DNA from: Planctomycetota bacterium | GTDB taxonomy: Bacteria; Planctomycetota; Phycisphaerae; UBA1845 | Length of the DNA: 64,000 nt | NCBI GenBank assembly: GCA_024280855.1 | Contig: JAJRPG010000062.1 | Coordinates: 1 to 64,000, forward strand | Reading direction: 5' to 3' | Shown: positions 24,947-32,811 of the stretch, one piece after another | Layout of the letters: every line of letters starts with the position of its first letter | How positions within the stretch are numbered: position 1 is the stretch's first letter | Program-made: the position numbers and the translations under genes | The notes under the pieces: model-generated | Told to the model about the DNA's origin: nothing | Databases searched by the model: none | Seen by the model: the letters and a program-made list of their open reading frames with translations, nothing else

Positions 24947-25816
24947 ATCGCAATCGACATCGGACTACAAGTATACTTAAAGCAGATCAACGAAGCGGCG
25001 CTCCTGACTCCTGAAGAGGAGAAGGAGTTCGGGGCCATCGTGCAGTATGGCCAGCAGGCTACGGATGATTTTTCTAAAGGAATAATCAGCTATCCAGAGC
25101 GCGAGCAAGCCGAGGCAGATGCTGCGGCTGCCCGTGAACGGATGGTTCGCTCGAACTTAAGGCTGGTCGTCAACATAGCCAAGAAGTACGCCAAGCGCGG
25201 CGTGCCCATCAACGACCTTATCAACGAGGGCAACTTAGGTTTAATCCGAGCAGTAGAGGGTTTTGACCCTGGGCAGAACACGCGATTTAGCACTTACGCT
25301 TCGTGGTGGATCAAACAGGCTATCAAACGAAGCTTAATCAATAGCGATAAGCCCATTCACATACCGGCTTATATGGTAGAAATGATCTCTCGTTTTCGGC
25401 AGGCGACCGAACGGTTCCTTGAGGCTGAGGGTCGGCCGGCGACGATGGAAGAGCTAGCCGAGAAAATGGAAATGACCGTGGCGAAGGTCCATCATATTCG
25501 TTCAGCGGTCAAGGCTGTCTCAACGCCAACTCAGGATACAGACGACATGACCGGGGCAGCGTTCACTGAAGGCCTAGCTGATGAGAATACCCCCCTGCCC
25601 GAAGAGGTCATGGCCCACGAGTCTGAGACGTCTCGGGTGGTTGCGCTATTGGAGGAATTGGATGAGCGTGAGTCGAAAATCCTCCGTCTAAGATATGGCC
25701 TGGATGGCGATGAGCCTATGACGCTTAAGGAGATTGGGAAAAAGATACATCTCACGAGAGAGCGCGTGCGACAGATTGAAGGCGAAGCGCTTAAGAAAAT
25801 TAAAGAGCATATTTAG
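24947..25816 (+). CDS. RNA polymerase sigma-70 family factor (RpoD/RpoS group)
   Basis: 289 aa if started at ATC 24947. Region 1.2 is encoded from about 24960 (VYLKQINEAALLTPEEEKEF), before the first GTG (25040), so a GTG start would delete conserved sequence. Region 2 follows (RMVRSNLRLVVNIAKKY, INEGNLGLIRAVEGFD, FSTYASWWIKQAI), then region 3 (KPIHIPAYM...) and region 4 (LRYGLDGDEPMTLKEIG, LTRERVRQIEGEALKKI). There is no large non-conserved insert, which points to a group-2 factor rather than the long primary RpoD; which promoters it serves is unknown. GAGGAGG (24932-24938) is 8 bases from ATC 24947, and no ATG, GTG or TTG occurs in frame after the stop at 24911. Confidence 0.9.
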   Translation: MAIDIGLQVYLKQINEAALLTPEEEKEFGAIVQYGQQATDDFSKGIISYPEREQAEADAAAARERMVRSNLRLVVNIAKKYAKRGVPINDLINEGNLGLIRAVEGFDPGQNTRFSTYASWWIKQAIKRSLINSDKPIHIPAYMVEMISRFRQATERFLEAEGRPATMEELAEKMEMTVAKVHHIRSAVKAVSTPTQDTDDMTGAAFTEGLADENTPLPEEVMAHESETSRVVALLEELDERESKILRLRYGLDGDEPMTLKEIGKKIHLTRERVRQIEGEALKKIKEHI

Positions 25817-25875
25817 CTGTAGGTGCTCGTATTTTCAATAGGGGAAGCGCCTGTTTTGATGTACAGATACACCAT

Positions 25876-25966
25876 CAGAGCCGCACGGCGCAAGCCTGCG
25901 GACATGCCGTGTGAATTATGTAAAATGCGAAGTTGTTAGCCACCAGGCTTGCGCCGTGGTGCTCTG
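25876..25966. repeat. Family C palindromic element, copy 2
   Basis: CAGAGCCGCACGGCGCAAGC...CCACCAGGCTTGCGCCGTGG, then GCTCTG. It lies in the 334-base spacer after the sigma factor. Confidence 0.75.
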
Positions 25967-26022
25967 AAGGCTTCCCATCCCCATCCAATCACTGTGCGAG
26001 CTTGATTTGATGCAATTCGTTG

Positions 26023-26046
26023 TGAAGCCCGCGGCTCCCCCCCCCC
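26023..26046. repeat. Half of family D plus a run of ten C
   Basis: TGAAGCCCGCGGCTC is the right half of the family-D palindrome, followed by a C10 homopolymer (26037-26046). The left half is missing, suggesting a decayed copy. The homopolymer length may be a sequencing uncertainty. Confidence 0.5.
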
Positions 26047-26150
26047 TTTCGATCGTTATCAATTTACTTATACTGATGCTGGTCGTCTTAACACATTAAG
26101 ATGGCCTCTACAGACTTGGGTGATTGAAGCAATTGTAAAGGAGCAGTGTC

Positions 26151-26582
26151 GTGACTACGGATATGCTAACTGAAATGTTTGAGCTTCAATCCAAGCTTAA
26201 CAAACGCATCGGGTACGATACCAAATCATTACGGGAAAACTTTGACTCCCAAAAAGCAGGCGTGTGGCTAAACGATTATATCAACGCTGCGTCTAACGAA
26301 CTGGAAGAATTGCGCGACTGCACGTTTTGGAAGCACTGGTGCAGTGAGGCCCAACAGGGGCATCGCTTTGACATCAACGATTTACAAAACGCGCGGGTCG
26401 AAGTGATCGATTTGCTATTCTTCTGGATCAGCATGGCTCAGTGCGTCGGCTTAAATGCTGAGGATGTGCATAACATTTATCTGAAAAAACTCAACGTCAA
26501 CCACAAACGCCAGGACGGAGATTATTCGATGAAGAATAAAACCGAGGCGGATAACGCAGCCATTACGCTGGATAATGGTTAG
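26151..26582 (+). CDS. dUTPase-2/MazG-superfamily NTP pyrophosphatase-like protein
   Basis: A 143-aa all-alpha protein. The start is GTG 26151, with AAGGAG at 26138-26143 (7-base spacer). It has the all-alpha NTP-PPase metal motifs: ASNELEELRD on one helix and NARVEVIDLLFFW on another (ExxE and ExxD). The DCTFWKHWC segment resembles the FKxWK region of dimeric dUTPases. Members hydrolyse dUTP or related nucleotides to the monophosphate and PPi. The C-terminal tail (KLNVNHKRQDGDYSMKNK) also fits the dUTPase-2 family. It stands alone between repeat-rich spacers. Confidence 0.8.
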   Translation: MTTDMLTEMFELQSKLNKRIGYDTKSLRENFDSQKAGVWLNDYINAASNELEELRDCTFWKHWCSEAQQGHRFDINDLQNARVEVIDLLFFWISMAQCVGLNAEDVHNIYLKKLNVNHKRQDGDYSMKNKTEADNAAITLDNG

Positions 26583-26699
26583 CGAGTGCTTTTCGCGGAC
26601 TCAAGAAGTTGTTGACGCTCAATATTTTTTTAATTCGTCAAGCAGATACGTTTTTCTACGCCTAGCTTTTTTTTCGATCGAAGCTTTATAGCGATTGAA

Positions 26700-26728
26700 G
26701 CTCCGCGCGGGCTGAAGCCCGCGGCTCA
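26700..26728. repeat. Family D palindrome, copy 1
   Basis: GCTCCGCGCGGGCTGAAGCC then CGCGGCTCA: the core CGCGGGCTGAAGCCCGCGG is a perfect hairpin. It lies 53 bases upstream of the zinc-ribbon gene and recurs at 55896. Confidence 0.7.
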
Positions 26729-26780
26729 TTTTTGGAATAAAAATATACGTCAACTAATCATTGTGGTATGAGGTCTCGCG

Positions 26781-27800
26781 TTGACAGACGAAACGACATC
26801 ATCTCCTGAAAGTAACCTTGCGGACCACCGCGAATGCCTTGCGTGCGGGTATGATTTGCATGGCCTTGGCGATGGGCCTCGCTGTCCGGAATGCGGTTTG
26901 CTCAACATTCCTCAGGGCTATCGTCAGCAGGTTTGGGATCTTGTCGATTCCGGCAAGTGGTTTTTCTCAGGGTTCTTACATCCATTCAAGAAAAGACTGC
27001 CCGGCTGGTGGTGGGCGCTGGACCGTGACGGTGACCTGCAGAAATCATACAAGTTTGCAGCGAAGAATTTTATTATAGCTTCGATGATCGTGCTTATTAG
27101 TTGTTATTTTGCTAATGCGTGTGTGGTAAAAGATATGAGCCGCGCCACTGCTCGTGACAAATCAGATCCAATAGAAGCAGCGGTGGAGATCGGAAAAGAC
27201 ATCACGTTGTATGGATTTGCCCTGCTTCGTGGCGAAGAAGTCGAAAAGGTAGACTATAGTCAAACACGACGTACCCAGAGACTTGGTTGGCACCACAGCA
27301 CGCAACTTGTATACGCCCCAACATGGCATGCGTTGCTTTATGCCTGTGGTTTTATCTCATGGCTAATACTCCAATGGGGGTTTCCGACGTTTGTTGGTTT
27401 GATTACACAACTAAGAAAAGGTCTGCCAGAATTTGCCCGTCCGCAACGAACAGTAATCGCGGCGTGTATGTATGAATCGCATCGCACAGTGTACTCAGCG
27501 ATTGTAATCGCATGGCTGTTATCAATCGAAGTCGCTACCCGGTATTTTGCGCTAAGCGCATCCACTCCCTTAAGTATGACGTATTTCGCGTCAACGCTAA
27601 TACTCATAGTGGTTTCTTTCATATCCTTTGGAGCCTTCGGTTGGATTGGACCGCTCAGAAGTGATTATACAAAACAACTGGTGCAATCAAGATGGCATCA
27701 GATACGAATCATTCTCATGTATGCTATCGGATTTCCTCTACTAATTTTATTTACGGCAGACATGTTTATCTCGATGATACAATCGTTCATGGAAACTTGA
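26781..27800 (+). CDS. Membrane protein with N-terminal zinc ribbon
   Basis: 339 aa from TTG 26781; GAGG lies 7 bases upstream. The N-terminal ribbon is at residues 19-45 (CLACGYDLHGLGDGPRCPECG). A short linker with conserved-looking Trp residues follows (KRLPGWWWALDRDG), then six or so hydrophobic segments (about 95-115, 180-205, 235-255, 265-285, 310-330). It is the same class as 525-1058 and 15038-16426, but the ribbon is at the N-terminus. Function unknown. It is flanked by a D repeat on the left and an A repeat on the right, so it may be a moved cassette; no transposase is seen. Confidence 0.78.
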   Translation: MTDETTSSPESNLADHRECLACGYDLHGLGDGPRCPECGLLNIPQGYRQQVWDLVDSGKWFFSGFLHPFKKRLPGWWWALDRDGDLQKSYKFAAKNFIIASMIVLISCYFANACVVKDMSRATARDKSDPIEAAVEIGKDITLYGFALLRGEEVEKVDYSQTRRTQRLGWHHSTQLVYAPTWHALLYACGFISWLILQWGFPTFVGLITQLRKGLPEFARPQRTVIAACMYESHRTVYSAIVIAWLLSIEVATRYFALSASTPLSMTYFASTLILIVVSFISFGAFGWIGPLRSDYTKQLVQSRWHQIRIILMYAIGFPLLILFTADMFISMIQSFMET

Positions 27801-27821
27801 TGATCTATGATGAACGCCGCG

Positions 27822-27996
27822 TAGGGCACGGTCGTTCTTCCGCCTACTGGTGGAAGGTTGACCTGCCTTAACTATCTATGTGCGTATCGCCGCCGCCACT
27901 CACAAGACATACCGATCGTCAGGAATTCAAAAACATGTCGAAAAACATATAAAAGTTTAAGCAAATAGTGAAGGCAGGTCCGCGACCTGCCCTACA
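27822..27996. repeat. Family A palindromic element, copy 3
   Basis: 175 bp. The left end GTAGGGCACGGTCGTTCTTC continues to GACCTGCCT, and the right end AGGCAGGTC continues to ACCTGCCCTACA. Same orientation as copy 1. Confidence 0.75.
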
Positions 27997-28025
27997 AGAC
28001 ACAAGCTGAAGTATAAGTGCCAATA

Positions 28026-29051
28026 TCACGTCACTGTCGCTAGAGAATCCCAGATTAGGGTTTTCAAATTAAAGCCCGCGTGGATGATAACAGGGACCAT
28101 GACAGAACCCGTTTTCTCGTAGGCATATCCCAACAATACGGCTAACAGAAAAAGCGCAGGGACGGCTTGGGGCTGTGGGAAGTGAATCATGGCGAACACG
28201 AAAGCTGTGGCTACGATAGCCTTAGCCGAGCTGCCTAGCACGTTCACCAAAAACGTTTGCACAAATCCGCGAAAGAAAAATTCCTCCGCGATTGGTGCGA
28301 TGACGGCTGCGCCGCCCCATAGGCTTATGACTAGCGCGATGCTCAAGTCACCGGATTGCAATGCGGATAGCGTGGGGTGCTCGTTTAAGGCTGATTCTAA
28401 GTTAAACTTCTGCATGAATAAGATGGTGGCTTCGACAGTCAGCGGACATAATCCCCATGCGAGGATTAGCACTAAGAAAATCATGCTGAGTTTGCTGGGG
28501 GCATTCTGATTCGTTCGTATATTGGGTTCTGGTTGTAACTCCGCGCGGGTTCCCGACGAGTCGGGATTAAATCCCACCCGCGGCTCGAGGAGAATTGAAA
28601 TTTGCGGCACTATTGACGGGCCAAACAGGAAGGCTCTTACCCCGCCCACAAACCGCTTCGAGGCTAAAAGTAAACATGCCATAGCCGCGACGAACTGAGT
28701 TCCGCTTCCGGTGATGAAGCCAAACAGCGCACGAGAGGCTATATCTTCCTGATCGCTATTCAATGAAGCGAAGGCCTCGGCAAAACTCATTTGGACAAGG
28801 AAAAAGATGATTAGCAACCAGAGTACGACGTCTTCTCTGACGCTGTTAGGACGCACTAGCCAAGCGTCGGCTGGCGAAGTTTGCCGAAGCCTCTGCGTAA
28901 CAAATCGCAATGTAATGAGAATTGCCAGGGATAGAATGATTACGTCAATTACCCAACAAGCGGCGGGCAGCGTTACAATCACATCCGCAGTGGGCGCAGG
29001 CTCGGCGTTTTTGGCTATGATGGCTAAGATAAAGTTAGGTACGGAGATCAT
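28026..29051 (-). CDS. CPBP family intramembrane glutamic-type protease
   Basis: A 341-aa membrane protein with about eight hydrophobic segments. The CPBP/Rce1 motifs are complete near the C-terminus: AEEFFFRGFVQ (Glu-Glu and Arg), VFAMIHFPQPQ (His) and VIIHAGFNL (His/Asn). Family members cleave CAAX-type or small membrane substrates. Residues encoded at 28539-28586 (EPRVGFNPDSSGTRAE) come from a family-D repeat lying in frame in a soluble loop between membrane segments. It is divergent from trpC with only 2 bases between the ends, so the promoters overlap the starts. Confidence 0.88.
   Translation of the reverse strand: MISVPNFILAIIAKNAEPAPTADVIVTLPAACWVIDVIILSLAILITLRFVTQRLRQTSPADAWLVRPNSVREDVVLWLLIIFFLVQMSFAEAFASLNSDQEDIASRALFGFITGSGTQFVAAMACLLLASKRFVGGVRAFLFGPSIVPQISILLEPRVGFNPDSSGTRAELQPEPNIRTNQNAPSKLSMIFLVLILAWGLCPLTVEATILFMQKFNLESALNEHPTLSALQSGDLSIALVISLWGGAAVIAPIAEEFFFRGFVQTFLVNVLGSSAKAIVATAFVFAMIHFPQPQAVPALFLLAVLLGYAYEKTGSVMVPVIIHAGFNLKTLIWDSLATVT
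28539..28586. repeat. Family D repeat inserted in frame inside the CPBP protease gene
   Basis: CTCCGCGCGGG...CCCGCGGCTC with a longer centre that has its own palindrome (CCCGACGAGTCGGG). It is exactly 48 bases, and on the minus strand reads as 16 codons starting and ending with Glu, so the frame is kept. Confidence 0.7.
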
Positions 29052-29053
29052 CA

Positions 29054-29854
29054 GTGCAGACTATATTACAGCAGATCGTGGAAACCAAGCGGTCTGAAGT
29101 CGTAGAAGCAAAAAAACTTCGCCCCCTAGCTATGATTCGTGAACAAGCGGACTCAGCCCCAGCCGCTAGAGATTTTTTTCTCGCGGTGACGCGCGGCGAC
29201 GGGATTTGTCTCATAGCTGAGGTAAAGGCGAAGTCCCCCTCAGCAGGCCTGCTTATCTCAGATTATGATCCGCCAGCTATCGCCCAAACTTACGCGGCTC
29301 ATGGCGCATCAGCGATGAGCGTACTCACAGACGAAACATACTTCGGCGGTCATTTAGATCATATTGGGCAAGTGAAAGCAAGTGTAACTCTTCCGGTATT
29401 GCGAAAAGAATTTATTGTTGATGAATACCAAATCTTCGAATCGAGGGCGGCTGGGGCGGATGCGATTTTGCTTATCGCTGGCGTGCTCACTACCAGGGAG
29501 ATTGAGGAATACGCTACGACAACACACTCACTTGGCATGACATCGCTGATAGAAGTTCACGATGAGACGCAATTACAATCGGTGCTAAAATCACTTGGCC
29601 CGCCTAGCCAGGATACTTACTTACTAGGCATCAACAACCGCGACCTCGCCATCCAAAAAACAGACCTGGCTAACACAGAGAAGTTAGCTGCGATGCTACC
29701 AACAGGCAGTGCGTTCGTATCAGAAAGCGGCATTCACACGCGCGAAGATGTCCTGCGCATACAAAAGGCCGGGGCATGTGCGATGCTGGTTGGGGAGTCG
29801 CTACTCAGGAGCGAAAAGATCGGCGAAAAAGTTCGGGGCCTGCTGGGAAAATAA
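29054..29854 (+). CDS. trpC: Indole-3-glycerol phosphate synthase
   Basis: A 266-aa TIM-barrel enzyme of tryptophan synthesis that closes the indole ring of CdRP. The start is GTG 29054, with GGAG upstream. Motifs: LIAEVKAKSPSAG (catalytic Lys), SVLTDETYFGG, LRKEFIVDEYQI (catalytic Lys and Glu region), LLIAGVL, LGINNRDLA, FVSESGI. The length is normal. No other trp gene lies within the window, so it is an isolated trpC. It converges with clpS, leaving one base between the stops. Confidence 0.95.
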   Translation: MQTILQQIVETKRSEVVEAKKLRPLAMIREQADSAPAARDFFLAVTRGDGICLIAEVKAKSPSAGLLISDYDPPAIAQTYAAHGASAMSVLTDETYFGGHLDHIGQVKASVTLPVLRKEFIVDEYQIFESRAAGADAILLIAGVLTTREIEEYATTTHSLGMTSLIEVHDETQLQSVLKSLGPPSQDTYLLGINNRDLAIQKTDLANTEKLAAMLPTGSAFVSESGIHTREDVLRIQKAGACAMLVGESLLRSEKIGEKVRGLLGK

Positions 29855-29855
29855 A

Positions 29856-30191
29856 CTACGCAGGCTCGATAGTCACACTGAGTGATAGTGACATAAACTG
29901 TTCGTGATACAACTCAGCCCGCTCGCGGTGGGTGATAAACAAAAGCGATAGCCCGTGAGTGTGAGCCTCAATCGTATTCTGCAAAGCTTGGTCTGGCGTA
30001 ATCGTCGTCAACTGAACAATGGAACGAACGACATGCTCAAAAGAATTCACCTTATCGTTATGCAAAAGAACTTTATACTGCGGCAACTCCTTAGGCGGCG
30101 TGCGAACCGGCTTCTTAGCCGGGGGCAACATGGTCGCCGTAGCGTTCTCGGTTGATGAATCACTATTTGAATTGGCTTGTTCTTCTGTCAT
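29856..30191 (-). CDS. clpS: ATP-dependent Clp protease adaptor ClpS
   Basis: A 111-aa adaptor that brings N-degron substrates to ClpA or ClpC. An N-terminal flexible region (residues 1-40, Ser/Pro-rich) precedes the core: QYKVLLHNDKVNSFEHVVRSI (conserved LHND motif), then a helix-rich half with EAHTHGLSLLFITHRERAELY and the final beta strand (LSLSVTIEP). The start ATG has GAGGC upstream. No clpA or clpP lies nearby. Confidence 0.93.
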   Translation of the reverse strand: MTEEQANSNSDSSTENATATMLPPAKKPVRTPPKELPQYKVLLHNDKVNSFEHVVRSIVQLTTITPDQALQNTIEAHTHGLSLLFITHRERAELYHEQFMSLSLSVTIEPA

Positions 30192-30356
30192 CGCTTTAGC
30201 CTCTTATTGTTTCCTTGCCACCGTACCAAACATCGGCTGATTGATACGCATCGCTTCACTTAGCTTACCCGCAGTCCCAACCTTACCAAAAACATTATAT
30301 GACGCCAAGGCTAAATTTCCAACCCGGCGCGTTTTCGATTGTCCGTCCAGCGATAC

Positions 30357-30989
30357 TTAGTTCGCGGCGATTGATACTGAAACCTGCTTAATCGCCGAAA
30401 TTCTCTTACCTGTCAGGTAATCGAGAAACTCGGCTTTGACGTCCACGCTAGTCATCCCAGCTAGGTTTTCTGAAACTTTGAACGGACATTTGAACGTAAA
30501 ATGGCTGGTCCCAAACTTTCCAAACCATGCTTTTTTTACTTTTTCTGGATCGTGAAATTCATACACGCCCAACACGCGTGGTGAACCCATGTCGCGATTA
30601 TCCACCAGCTGAATCGTAAATTGACCGGCAGCTTTATGGATATCACCGTCGGCATCGCGCAGTCTCAAATGAACAGTGACACCATCATGCCCCTGCAAAC
30701 CATCGTAATCCGCCCCGCCGGTTAACCTGACAAATTCCAACTTAGTCACCGCGAAAAGATCAGCCGGGGTTTTGTCGTCGAACTTGGTTAAGTCTTCAAT
30801 TTGCAATTCTAACGAAGCCACCGTTCGATCTCGATCAGCTAAATCGCGCGAAAGGGTTTCGTTTTGCTGACGCAGTTGGTCATAACCAGTCACCAACCGC
30901 TCGCGATGACCAGCATCACAACCGCTGGCTATAGCGACTATCGCCAAACACGAAAGACCAATCGTAACAGATTGAAAGTTCATAGACAT
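30357..30989 (-). CDS. Putative lipoprotein with coiled coil
   Basis: A 210-aa protein of unknown function. It has a lipoprotein signal: hydrophobic LSCLAIVAIASGC with the lipobox Cys near residue 24. A coiled coil follows (RERLVTGYDQLRQQNETLSRDLADRD, about residues 28-65). The rest is a beta-rich domain with a pattern like a C2 or immunoglobulin-like fold (VHLRLRDADGDIHKAAGQFTIQLVDN, SHFTFKCPFKV). It is probably anchored in the outer or inner membrane facing the periplasm. It lies between the aminotransferase and clpS on the minus strand with a 33-base gap to the aminotransferase, suggesting co-transcription. Confidence 0.7.
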   Translation of the reverse strand: MSMNFQSVTIGLSCLAIVAIASGCDAGHRERLVTGYDQLRQQNETLSRDLADRDRTVASLELQIEDLTKFDDKTPADLFAVTKLEFVRLTGGADYDGLQGHDGVTVHLRLRDADGDIHKAAGQFTIQLVDNRDMGSPRVLGVYEFHDPEKVKKAWFGKFGTSHFTFKCPFKVSENLAGMTSVDVKAEFLDYLTGKRISAIKQVSVSIAAN

Positions 30990-31022
30990 TCTCGCTGGCC
31001 ATCAACCAATAACTCGCCGTCT

Positions 31023-32165
31023 CTATTTCATCTTATCCGCAAATATCGCCGTAGCCGCAGACACGCCAGCGCCGATCCTCATCCCATAGCCCTGCTGAGT
31101 CAGTGCCATCTCCAAGGCAGCAATCGCTCCGATGGTATCAAACGCATCCACATAACCCATATGAGAAAATCGGATGATCTTACCCTTCAAAGAACCCTGC
31201 CCGCCGGCTATCTGAAAGCCGAACTTACTTCGCATCGTCTTTCTAAGCGCACCTTCATCAACACTTTCCGGCATAAGAATAGCCGTGACCGAATCGACGG
31301 TATCGGTCGCAAAAACTTTTAGCCCCATCGCCTCAGCCGCGGCCCGCGTACCCTCGGCTAACATGCTCGTCTCAGCCCAGATAGCCTCCAGACTTCGCTC
31401 TTTGATACCACGAAGTACATGCAACAAGCCACGGACCAGCGTTAGCGCAGGCGTATACGGCGCGTCCCAGGTCTCCAAAGATTTCCGATAAGCTTTGAGA
31501 TCGTTATAAAGCGTGGGCATGGTCCCCGAATCGATGCGCGACCAAGCGCGATCATTCACCGCGGCTAACCCCAGCCCCGGCGGGAGCATGAGCGCTTTTT
31601 GTGAACCAGTCACATAAGTATCCACGCCCCACTCATCCATCTTAACCGGAATAGCGCCCACAGCGGTGATGCCATCAACCAGCAGCAGCGCATCACGCTC
31701 ACGAGAAAGCTTAGCTATAGACTCAACATCCGACAGCGCCGTCGTCGAAGTCTCGCTATGCACCACAATAATAGTGTCGATTTTTTCATCGGCATCCATA
31801 GCTGCGCGTATGTGGTCTGCCTTAGCCCCAAAGCCCCAGTCTAATTCCAACACCGTATGGTCGATGCCAAACGTCTGGCACACTTTGGTCCACCGTTCGG
31901 AAAACTTCCCGTTTTGCACAACCAACGCCTTATGGCCCGGCGGGCAACAGCCAACGATCACCCCTTCCATAGCTGAGGTTCCGCTGCCAGTGAAAATCGG
32001 ACAGGAAGCCTGCGTCTGAAAAAGGTATTGCAGCAGCTCGTGAACTTCTTTGTACATATCGCGATAGAACCCGGTCCGGTGATGCTCCATCGGGCGAGCC
32101 ATCTCCAGCATGACATCTTCAGGAACCATCGTCGGGCCAGGCGTAAACAGTCGTAATTTTTTCAT
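31023..32165 (-). CDS. Class V aminotransferase (alanine/serine-glyoxylate type)
   Basis: A 380-aa PLP enzyme of aspartate aminotransferase fold type I. N-terminal FTPGPTMVPEDVMLEMARPMEHHR is typical of alanine-glyoxylate and serine-pyruvate aminotransferases. GSGTSAMEG contacts the PLP phosphate, VHSETSTTALSDVE and LVDGITAVG hold the PLP-binding Asp, and TGSQKALMLPPGLG carries the Schiff-base Lys. The ATG start has GAGGTGAT upstream. The actual substrates cannot be told; roles in photorespiratory-type glyoxylate handling or serine metabolism are possible. Confidence 0.88.
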   Translation of the reverse strand: MKKLRLFTPGPTMVPEDVMLEMARPMEHHRTGFYRDMYKEVHELLQYLFQTQASCPIFTGSGTSAMEGVIVGCCPPGHKALVVQNGKFSERWTKVCQTFGIDHTVLELDWGFGAKADHIRAAMDADEKIDTIIVVHSETSTTALSDVESIAKLSRERDALLLVDGITAVGAIPVKMDEWGVDTYVTGSQKALMLPPGLGLAAVNDRAWSRIDSGTMPTLYNDLKAYRKSLETWDAPYTPALTLVRGLLHVLRGIKERSLEAIWAETSMLAEGTRAAAEAMGLKVFATDTVDSVTAILMPESVDEGALRKTMRSKFGFQIAGGQGSLKGKIIRFSHMGYVDAFDTIGAIAALEMALTQQGYGMRIGAGVSAATAIFADKMK

Positions 32166-32294
32166 GAAATCACCTCAAAATAAATCTTGCACCATCCATC
32201 CAGATAGACACAATCGCTCGCATTATATAGCTGAGGGAATACTACACCAGTAGCGGAATTTTCAAACACGATGCATAAGCGAATGGGGCACCAC

Positions 32295-32449
32295 CAGAGC
32301 CGCACGGCGCAAGCCTGCGGACACGTTTAGCGAGGTCACAAGCCTATGGACGCACCTTGCGAGATCACATGTCTACGGACGCGCCTTGCGAAACCATGAG
32401 CCTGTTGACGTTGCCTCCAGATTGCCACCAGGCTCGCGCCAGGTGCTCT
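32295..32449. repeat. Family C element, copy 3, with internal 29-bp tandem repeat
   Basis: The ends are as in other copies (CAGAGCCGCACGGCGCAAGC ... GCTCGCGCCAGGTGCTCT), but the centre has expanded: units start at 32313, 32342 and 32371, each 29 bases, with a partial unit at 32400. The units are alike but not identical. It lies in the 646-base spacer 32166-32811, with a family-E fragment just before it. Confidence 0.7.
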
Positions 32450-32485
32450 TATGGAATCACGCATCATTGTCACCAGGCCGAGTGG

Positions 32486-32511
32486 CCCATGTCCTTCTTT
32501 TGGGACATGGG
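32486..32511. repeat. Perfect 9-bp hairpin
   Basis: CCCATGTCC, a loop of 7, then GGGACATGGG. It falls between the C copy and the B/F elements in the gene-free spacer. Confidence 0.5.
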
Positions 32512-32580
32512 GGAGTCGATGATACGATTTTTTCTATAATGCCAATTCTTTCAAGAACCAACGATTAGAACAATGAATTA

Positions 32581-32757
32581 AGAGGCCGCTCCCTCATCCC
32601 GATGTGCTTCGGGACGGTTCTGAATTGTGTTATGACAAACCGAGCGGCGAGCGCTAGCGACCCGTGTCTTCATTACGCAATAAATGCCGACAACACATTC
32701 GCACTCGCGACACATACAACCCTCCGAAGACACCGGGCGCTGGCGCTACCGGCTCTG
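32581..32757. repeat. Degenerate family B joined to family F copy 2
   Basis: 32581-32622 has AGAGGCCGCTCCCTCATCCC...GGGACGGTTCTG, a decayed B. 32620-32757 is family F inverted relative to 21219-21351 (TGAATTGTGTTATGACAAAC... to GCGCTACCGGCTCTG). Confidence 0.6.
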
Positions 32758-32811
32758 ATTAAATTACATACGATTGGAAAATGTTTGAATGACTGGCAGC
32801 GCAATCGGCGA

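Noticed and set aside
32313-32410. CRISPR array
   Set aside because: The 29-base units are contiguous with no spacers.
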